From NCBI GenBank assembly GCA_002441265.1, contig DJVQ01000069.1, positions 3,158-67,157 on the forward strand: a stretch of DNA of 64,000 nt, given 5' to 3'. Below are positions 58,977 through 64,000 of the stretch, one piece after another. Made by a program: the position numbers and the translations under genes. The notes under the pieces are model-generated. The model had not been told where the DNA came from and did no database searches. It worked only from the letters and a program-made list of their open reading frames with translations. Every line of letters starts with the position of its first letter. Position 1 is the stretch's first letter. The DNA is from Syntrophaceae bacterium UBA6252 (GTDB lineage Bacteria > Desulfobacterota > Syntrophia > Syntrophales > UBA6807).

Positions 58977-59417
58977 TCACTTTACCAGCATGACGGGAGT
59001 CTTGGAGTACCTCAGCACCCTCTCGGAAACGCTTCCGATACGATGAAGCATCCCCTTGCTGCCGTGGGAGGCGATGACGATCAGGTCGATCCCCTTCTTT
59101 TCCTGTTCTTCCAGGATCACCTTCACCGTGTCCCCTTTCCTGATGTCGAAGACGATCTCGACATTCCCGGACGCGGCGACGGCCGCGACTTCCTTCCGAA
59201 GTTTTTCCTCCGCGAATTTCATGCTCTGCTTTTCCGCCTGCTCGACCAGGGAGACGTCGAGACAGTAATCGGCGGCGCACTGGACGATTTCATCGACGAC
59301 ATGAAGAAGGTGGATTTTCGATTTGTTCTGGATCGCGATATCGACGGCTTCCTTCAGCGCGTTGTCCGAGTAAACGGAGAAATCCGTGGGAACGAGGATG
59401 TTTTTCGGCGCGAACAT
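58977..59417 (-). CDS. Universal stress protein (UspA family)
   Basis: Small cytoplasmic nucleotide-binding protein of 146 residues. It starts NILVPTDFSVYSDNALKEAVDIA, the family N-terminal strand-helix unit with the Asp, and ends with VIASHGSKGMLHRIGSVSERVLRYSKTPVMLVK, the ATP-loop type G-S-V-S-E region. The middle contains LLHVVDE and VEIVFDIRKGD. ATG at 59417 is preceded by AGGAGG. It is transcribed alone, ending at a clear terminator. These proteins are usually induced by starvation or energy stress; the promoter was not identified. Confidence 0.93.
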   Translation of the reverse strand: MFAPKNILVPTDFSVYSDNALKEAVDIAIQNKSKIHLLHVVDEIVQCAADYCLDVSLVEQAEKQSMKFAEEKLRKEVAAVAASGNVEIVFDIRKGDTVKVILEEQEKKGIDLIVIASHGSKGMLHRIGSVSERVLRYSKTPVMLVK

Positions 59418-59738
59418 GTTCGTACCTCCTTTCGTTCCGGTTGGTTGACAATGAACCCGACACCCTGCCACGATTCATGAATCATTCCATCCATCCGTCA
59501 TACCCAGAGAAGATGTTTCCGGATCATGCCTTGACGGCTTCGTAAAAAGCCCATATGCTGCGTTCCCCTTCCTCCCTCGACCCTTTGGCGTACCATCAGT
59601 ACGCCTTCCTCGGGATTCGGGCGCCTTGCCTATGGAGCTTTTTCCTTTGCCGTTCGAAAAAGTGTTGAATTGGCCTTTTTACGACTTCATCATGCCATGG
59701 CGTTGAAAAAATCATGGTTCATGATTCGGCATAATTCA
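59418..59738. other. Spacer holding the inverted-repeat element
   Basis: The gap between the stress-protein start and the end of the flippase gene. It contains the 162-base element at 59531-59692 and the stress-protein promoter region, without a further gene. Confidence 0.5.
59531..59692. mobile_element. MITE-like element with terminal inverted repeats
   Basis: The left end reads TTGACGGCTTCGTAAAAAG and the right end, on the other strand, ATGATGAAGTCGTAAAAAGG; TCGTAAAAAG is identical in both. Inside is the hairpin GGCGTAC/GTACGCC (59587-59593 and 59599-59605). It has no coding capacity. Two internal blocks recur with the same spacing at 41052-41105, which proves it is repeated in this genome. 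Size and structure suit a non-autonomous transposable element or REP-like sequence. It lies 46 bases beyond the stop codon of the flippase gene. Confidence 0.65.
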
Positions 59739-62354
59739 TTATCTCACACCAAGAGGTTGTTCTTCAAGGCGTTTTCCCGTTCCGGCGTCTCCACCGCCTG
59801 TACGCATCGTGATTCGACCTCCCGCCCCGGCGACGAGGGTCGCCAGGTTCATCAGGATATTCGGAAGGGCGAGCCCCGCGGGACAGGCGAGGTACTTGGG
59901 GTGCCACACCGGATCGAATTTTTCCTTGTACCGCCGCAATCCCTGAAAGTTGTAGAAGTGCTCTCCGTGATGAAACAGGTAGTTGCCGAGCCGGTTCCAC
60001 AGGTGGGCCTGGTCCAGGGCGTCCAGGCCGGAGAGCGGCGCCATGCCGAGATTGAACGTTTTGTACCCCGCTTCCTTTCCCCACAGCATGACCTCGAGGA
60101 AAAGATACTCCATGACGCCGCGGGGGGCGTCGGGACGATACCGCATGAGATCGACGGAAATCTCCTCCTTCCGCCCGCCGGGCCAGAGGTTGGCGAATGC
60201 GACGATGCGGCCTTCCCGGTGGATGACGGCGGCGGGGAACTGTTTCATGTACGGTTCCGAGAAACGTCCGAGGGAAAACCCCTTTTCCCCCGCCTTCTTT
60301 TCCGTAAGCCATGCATCGGAGACCTCTTTCAGCCGGGGCAGAAAATCGGGAATCCGTTCCACGTCAAGAATCTCGAAACTGCAGCCTTCCTTTTCCAGCC
60401 TGTTTTTCTCGTGGCGAAGGCCCTTTCTTTCGCCGCCCTCGAGGCTGAAGGTCTCCAGGGGCACCACCGCCTCCTCCCCGAAATTGAAGACGGTCAGTCC
60501 CAGGTCGATGTATAGGGGGAGGCTTTCGGAACCGACTTCATAAAAGACGGTCCAGCCGTCCACCTGATCGGCCATGTCCCGGAATCTCCATGCGAGTTCC
60601 GCCCGTTCGGCGCGGGGCCCCACGGGATCCCCCATGGAGATCCAGCTTCTTCCCTCTACGCCGTACATGATGAAGGCGGTCTTCCCCTCGTTGAACAGAA
60701 AGGTCTTGTCTCCCAGGAGGGCAAGGCAGGCATAGGTCCTCGGGGATTGCCGGACGATGGATACGATCCGCTCCCGTTCCTCCCGGCCGGGAATCCCGGC
60801 CGTCTTCGACGGGGGGTGAAGAAGCTTGGCGAAGGCGTAAAGAAGAACGAGCGCGGCGCTTCCCGCGGCGGCCCGCATGGACCGGGGGGCGTCCCCGTCA
60901 AACGTGAACCGCCACCACAGCTCATTGGAGTAGTCGACGTGCTTGAAGGAAAAAAACAGCAGCCACAGGGAGGACAGGACGGCAAAAGCGACGGCGGACG
61001 TCCAGTACGATGAGAACCGCATTTCCACGAGGGTGGATTTCCGATAGAAGAACCTGCGGCAGGGCAGAAGGATGAGGAACAGGAGGAAGAGGGCGAACGC
61101 TTCCTCATAATCCATGCCCTTCGCGAGGGACAGCAGAATGCCCGCGCCGAGAAGCGTCGTCGCGGCGGCCCAGGCCGCTGCGATCCTCCTCCACAGGCCC
61201 CTGGCGACAATCAGCAGAAGGGCCCCGGCGATGCTTCCCAGGAAGTGGGAGACTTCGATGGCGGGCAACGGCAGAACGTGCCCGAGCCACGCGATGCGGG
61301 ATGCGATGGACGGCGTCGCCCCCGAGAACAGGAGGAGGACCCCCCCTGCGAATGCCAGGATGGCGGCGATGTTCGGCACGAAGCGGGGGAGCCAGTTCTG
61401 CAGCGACGCGGTGAGCCGCAGGAATCGCTTTCTCTCGAGGACGACTTCCTGAAGGGCCAGAAGCACGATGGCGATCCCGAAGGGAAGGAGGTAATAGAGC
61501 CCGCGGTATACAATCAGAGCGGCGAAGATCTCCGGTGAATGGCCCGACGGGGAGGCCAGAACGAGAAACATGGTCTCGAATACGCCCAGGCCTCCGGGGA
61601 CCTGGCTGACCAGCCCGACGAGCTGCGCCATCAGATAAATGCTCAGAAAAACCAGAAGCGGCATGGTCCCGGAAGGGGGCATCAGCATATAGAGGGCGAG
61701 CCCCGCCAGAAACCAGTCCGCCGTCGCGACGCCCACCTGGACCATGGAGAGACGGAACGCCGGGACGGCCCAGGACCATTTCCAGATCCGGACCGGTTTT
61801 TCCCGGAACAGGCTTCCCGCCAGGTAAAGAAGAACCACCGAGAGGAGAAGGACGCCCAGCGGGACGGGCACGGTGAATGGAAGATGAAGCGACGGGGGGA
61901 TGGAAATGGGGTGGAGGAGAAAAACGATGCCTCCGAGGGCGAGAAATCCGAGCCACACGGCGGTTACGCAGAAAGCGACCAGCTGGGTGATTTCAAGGGA
62001 AGTCAGTCCCAGCAGGGAATAGAGGTAATACCGGATCGAGGCGCCCGCGATCATGGAAAGACCGATATTGTTGCCGAAGGCGTACCCGGTGAAGGCCACC
62101 AGGATGATTTTCCCGTAAGACAGGGGATGTCTGATGTAGCGCAGGGCCAGGGTATCGTAAACGGTCATGGTGAGATAGCCGCCGGTTGTGATCGCCAGCG
62201 CCAGGGCGATCCTGGAGAGGGGGATGTCGTGGAAATTTTTCAGGATGTCCTTCAGATGGTAGGCTTTCAGCTCATGATACAGGACCCACAGCGCCCCGGA
62301 GAAGAGGAGGAGTCCGAACAGCAGGGAAAGGTAACGGGAACCTTTTTGTTTCAT
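59739..62354 (-). CDS. MprF-like flippase with C-terminal DUF2156 acyltransferase domain
   Basis: 871-residue membrane protein. The N-terminal part (1-570) has about 14 hydrophobic segments including the YbhN/UPF0104 flippase domain, with motifs GYAFGNNIGLSMIAGASIRYYL and QVPGGLGVFETMFL typical of MprF proteins. The C-terminal 290 residues are a soluble GNAT-like DUF2156 domain (GDPVGP, VVPLETFSLEGGERKGLRHEKNR, GVMEYLFLEVMLWGKEAGYKTFNLGMAPLSGL) that in MprF transfers an aminoacyl group from tRNA to phosphatidylglycerol and flips the product. ATG at 62354 is preceded by AAAAGGG. It would alter surface charge and resistance to cationic peptides. The amino acid used is not predictable. Confidence 0.88.
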   Translation of the reverse strand: MKQKGSRYLSLLFGLLLFSGALWVLYHELKAYHLKDILKNFHDIPLSRIALALAITTGGYLTMTVYDTLALRYIRHPLSYGKIILVAFTGYAFGNNIGLSMIAGASIRYYLYSLLGLTSLEITQLVAFCVTAVWLGFLALGGIVFLLHPISIPPSLHLPFTVPVPLGVLLLSVVLLYLAGSLFREKPVRIWKWSWAVPAFRLSMVQVGVATADWFLAGLALYMLMPPSGTMPLLVFLSIYLMAQLVGLVSQVPGGLGVFETMFLVLASPSGHSPEIFAALIVYRGLYYLLPFGIAIVLLALQEVVLERKRFLRLTASLQNWLPRFVPNIAAILAFAGGVLLLFSGATPSIASRIAWLGHVLPLPAIEVSHFLGSIAGALLLIVARGLWRRIAAAWAAATTLLGAGILLSLAKGMDYEEAFALFLLFLILLPCRRFFYRKSTLVEMRFSSYWTSAVAFAVLSSLWLLFFSFKHVDYSNELWWRFTFDGDAPRSMRAAAGSAALVLLYAFAKLLHPPSKTAGIPGREERERIVSIVRQSPRTYACLALLGDKTFLFNEGKTAFIMYGVEGRSWISMGDPVGPRAERAELAWRFRDMADQVDGWTVFYEVGSESLPLYIDLGLTVFNFGEEAVVPLETFSLEGGERKGLRHEKNRLEKEGCSFEILDVERIPDFLPRLKEVSDAWLTEKKAGEKGFSLGRFSEPYMKQFPAAVIHREGRIVAFANLWPGGRKEEISVDLMRYRPDAPRGVMEYLFLEVMLWGKEAGYKTFNLGMAPLSGLDALDQAHLWNRLGNYLFHHGEHFYNFQGLRRYKEKFDPVWHPKYLACPAGLALPNILMNLATLVAGAGGRITMRTGGGDAGTGKRLEEQPLGVR

Positions 62355-62679
62355 TTTCCCTTTTCCGAACGAGGAACGTCGCCGATGGCATCCATGGATG
62401 CATGAGGATTGTCGGAACCGTGCTTTCTCGAACGGAAAAGACGGAAGCTCCGGAGATGGAATGCCCGAATCCCTGGAGCTGACGCGTACTTGGGGCACAT
62501 CGCAGGAACGGGGGATGAGGGACAACGCAGCATATGGACTTTTTCGTCAAAACCGTCAATATTGATATTGTTGAGGAAGATCGATTATACCTTGCGAAGG
62601 GTATCAGAGTTTACATATTATTTGAAGTGAAATGACGTCGTGAAACCCCCGGAAGCGCGTTCCCTGCCCGGAGAGTCGG
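62355..62679. other. Divergent promoter region, flippase and histidine kinase
   Basis: 325 bases between divergent genes, AT-rich around 62530-62640. No gene or regulatory motif is clear. GGAGAG (62669-62675) precedes the histidine kinase start. Confidence 0.4.
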
Positions 62680-64000
62680 ATGAAACTGGCGGCCAAACTC
62701 GTATCCATCGTCATCCTGGGGCTCATCGCCATCCTGGTGATCGACGGGTACCTCTCCGTCGAAAGGGATGTCGAAATCTTCGAGGCGGGCATGAAGTCGG
62801 ACGCGCACCTGTTCGGCAGCGCCATGGCTGGCCTGGTCTCTCTCGCGCGGCAGTCGGGCGATGCGTCGCTGATCAGGCGCCTGATTTCGGAAGCGGACCG
62901 GGGACCGCGGCAACTGCGGATCCGCCTGGTACGGTTGAACGCGTTGCCCGGCGATCCCGACGCTCCAGGGGTCACCGGGGCCGATCTCGCCCCGCTTCTG
63001 AAAGGGCAGGAGCTGTCCTTGAAAGAACGGGACCGGGAGGGCCACTTGCGCCTTTACACCTACGTCCCCGTCCCCGGGGACGGAACGGCGGACACCGCCC
63101 TTGAAATATCCGAATCCCTCTCCGGCCTGGAAAAACGAACCCGGGACGCCTGGATCGGGATATTCATTCTGACGGGAACGCTGGCGGCCGTGAGCGGTCT
63201 GGCCGCGGTCCTGCTGGGATTTGTGATGGTGGGGCGTCCCCTCCATCGCCTGATCGAGAAGGTCCGGCGGGTGGGAAAAGGCGATCTCACGGGACCGCTC
63301 GATGCCGGCGGCGGGGATGAATTTTCCGAGCTTGCCGGGGCGCTGAACGCCATGTGCGAGCATCTCGACGAGGCCCGAAGGGCGGTTCGAACGGAAACGG
63401 AGGCCCGTATCGAAGCGATGGAGCAGCTGCGCCACGCCGACCGTCTCAAAACCGTCGGCGGCCTTGCCTCGGGAATCGCCCACGAACTGGGCACGCCCCT
63501 CAATGTCGTTTCCGGAAGGGCGGCGCTGATCGCGTCGGGGAAACTCCCGGAGGAAGAGATCGCCGGGAGCGCGGCCGTCATCAAGGCCCAGACCGACCGG
63601 ATCACGACGATCATCCGGCAGCTTCTGGACTTCGCGCGGCGCAACACTCCTCGAAAGACTGCCGTCGATCTCGGACGCATCGTTGACAGAACCCTGGAAC
63701 TCATGGCGCCGCTTGCCCGGGAGCGGGGAGTCGGCATACGCCGCGTCGGGGAGACGGCGCCGGTCCCGGCCATGGCGGACGGGGGACAGATCGAGCAGGC
63801 CCTGACGAACCTCATCGTGAATGCCGTGCAGGCCATGCCGGGGGGAGGCGGGATCGAGGTGGGCATCCGGCACGAGCATGTCCGGCCGCCGGCGGGTCAC
63901 GGGAGCGGGACGGGGAAGCATGCGTGCATCGATGTGGTGGATGAAGGGGAGGGAATTTCGGACAAGGACATGGAGCGCCTGTTCGAGCCTTTTTTTACCA
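62680..64000 (+). CDS. Sensor histidine kinase (truncated by window end)
   Basis: Membrane two-component sensor, 440 residues visible. A first membrane helix lies at 5-24 and a second near 159-185, with a periplasmic sensing domain of about 130 residues between. A HAMP domain follows (GRPLHRLIEKVRRVGKGDL), then the dimerisation/phosphoacceptor helix with the H-box GIAHELGTPLNVV, the N-box NLIVNAVQAM and the start of the G1 box DEGEGI. The frame runs off the right edge before the last ATP-binding motif, so the C-terminus and any response-regulator gene are out of view. The sensor domain has no recognisable ligand motif. Confidence 0.9.
   Translation, partial: MKLAAKLVSIVILGLIAILVIDGYLSVERDVEIFEAGMKSDAHLFGSAMAGLVSLARQSGDASLIRRLISEADRGPRQLRIRLVRLNALPGDPDAPGVTGADLAPLLKGQELSLKERDREGHLRLYTYVPVPGDGTADTALEISESLSGLEKRTRDAWIGIFILTGTLAAVSGLAAVLLGFVMVGRPLHRLIEKVRRVGKGDLTGPLDAGGGDEFSELAGALNAMCEHLDEARRAVRTETEARIEAMEQLRHADRLKTVGGLASGIAHELGTPLNVVSGRAALIASGKLPEEEIAGSAAVIKAQTDRITTIIRQLLDFARRNTPRKTAVDLGRIVDRTLELMAPLARERGVGIRRVGETAPVPAMADGGQIEQALTNLIVNAVQAMPGGGGIEVGIRHEHVRPPAGHGSGTGKHACIDVVDEGEGISDKDMERLFEPFFT

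Overview
The window is about 60% G+C, densely coded, and built around strictly anaerobic enzymes: a 2-hydroxyacyl-CoA dehydratase with its ATP-driven activator, a 4-hydroxybutyryl-CoA dehydratase, an iron-sulfur serine dehydratase, and a nitrogenase-like reductase. Together with many CoA-transferases, acyl-CoA dehydrogenases and sigma-54 activators, this suggests an anaerobic, possibly syntrophic, Desulfobacterota-type bacterium (Syntrophus-like). That placement is inference; no rRNA or ribosomal protein gene is present.

Layout. (1) 1-3.9 kb: end of a surface-type protein, asparagine synthase, an isolated type I-C CRISPR repeat, and a Fic protein. (2) 4.1-14.6 kb: the most interesting region. 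A nitrogenase-like D-K-H gene set is followed by a complete NitT/TauT-type ABC importer, a stand-alone NifB-type radical SAM protein and a NifA-like activator. Sigma-54 promoters lie before the D gene and before the activator, and a 16-bp palindrome lies at enhancer distance upstream of the first. No nifE, nifN or nifX is present, and the D subunit lacks the N2-reduction residues, so this looks like a non-diazotrophic reductase with imported substrate. (3) 14.6-30.2 kb: a long leftward gene block under a MarR regulator, encoding a 2-hydroxyacyl-CoA dehydratase, an acetoin-dehydrogenase-type E1/E2/E3 complex, a butanediol-type dehydrogenase, LipA and LipB, an enoyl-CoA hydratase, a MaoC-like protein and a CoA-transferase. 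(4) 30.5-37.4 kb: a lipoprotein gene interrupted by one stop codon, small unknown genes, a serine dehydratase carrying a Tat signal, and an exported C69 dipeptidase. (5) 37.5-53.9 kb: acyl-CoA dehydrogenases, CoA-transferases, 4-hydroxybutyryl-CoA dehydratase, a sigma-54 activator and a sigma-54-driven beta-oxidation operon (SDR, 3-hydroxyacyl-CoA dehydrogenase, thiolase, CoA-transferase, crotonase, acyl-CoA dehydrogenase). Tandem 17-bp operator candidates with the same 22-bp spacing precede both sigma-54 promoters. (6) 53.9-64 kb: a sodium/solute symporter with a 49-residue partner, a cNMP/CBS/DUF294 protein with a DnaQ-like exonuclease, a universal stress protein, an inverted-repeat element, an MprF-like flippase/acyltransferase, and a truncated histidine kinase.

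How the genes fit together. Region 5 holds every step needed to take 4-hydroxybutyrate through crotonyl-CoA, 3-hydroxybutyryl-CoA and acetoacetyl-CoA to acetyl-CoA. Region 3 combines oxidation of acetoin or another 2-oxo compound with reversible dehydration of a 2-hydroxyacyl-CoA; its true substrate is not evident. Region 2 appears to be a self-contained uptake, cofactor and reductase module under its own regulator.
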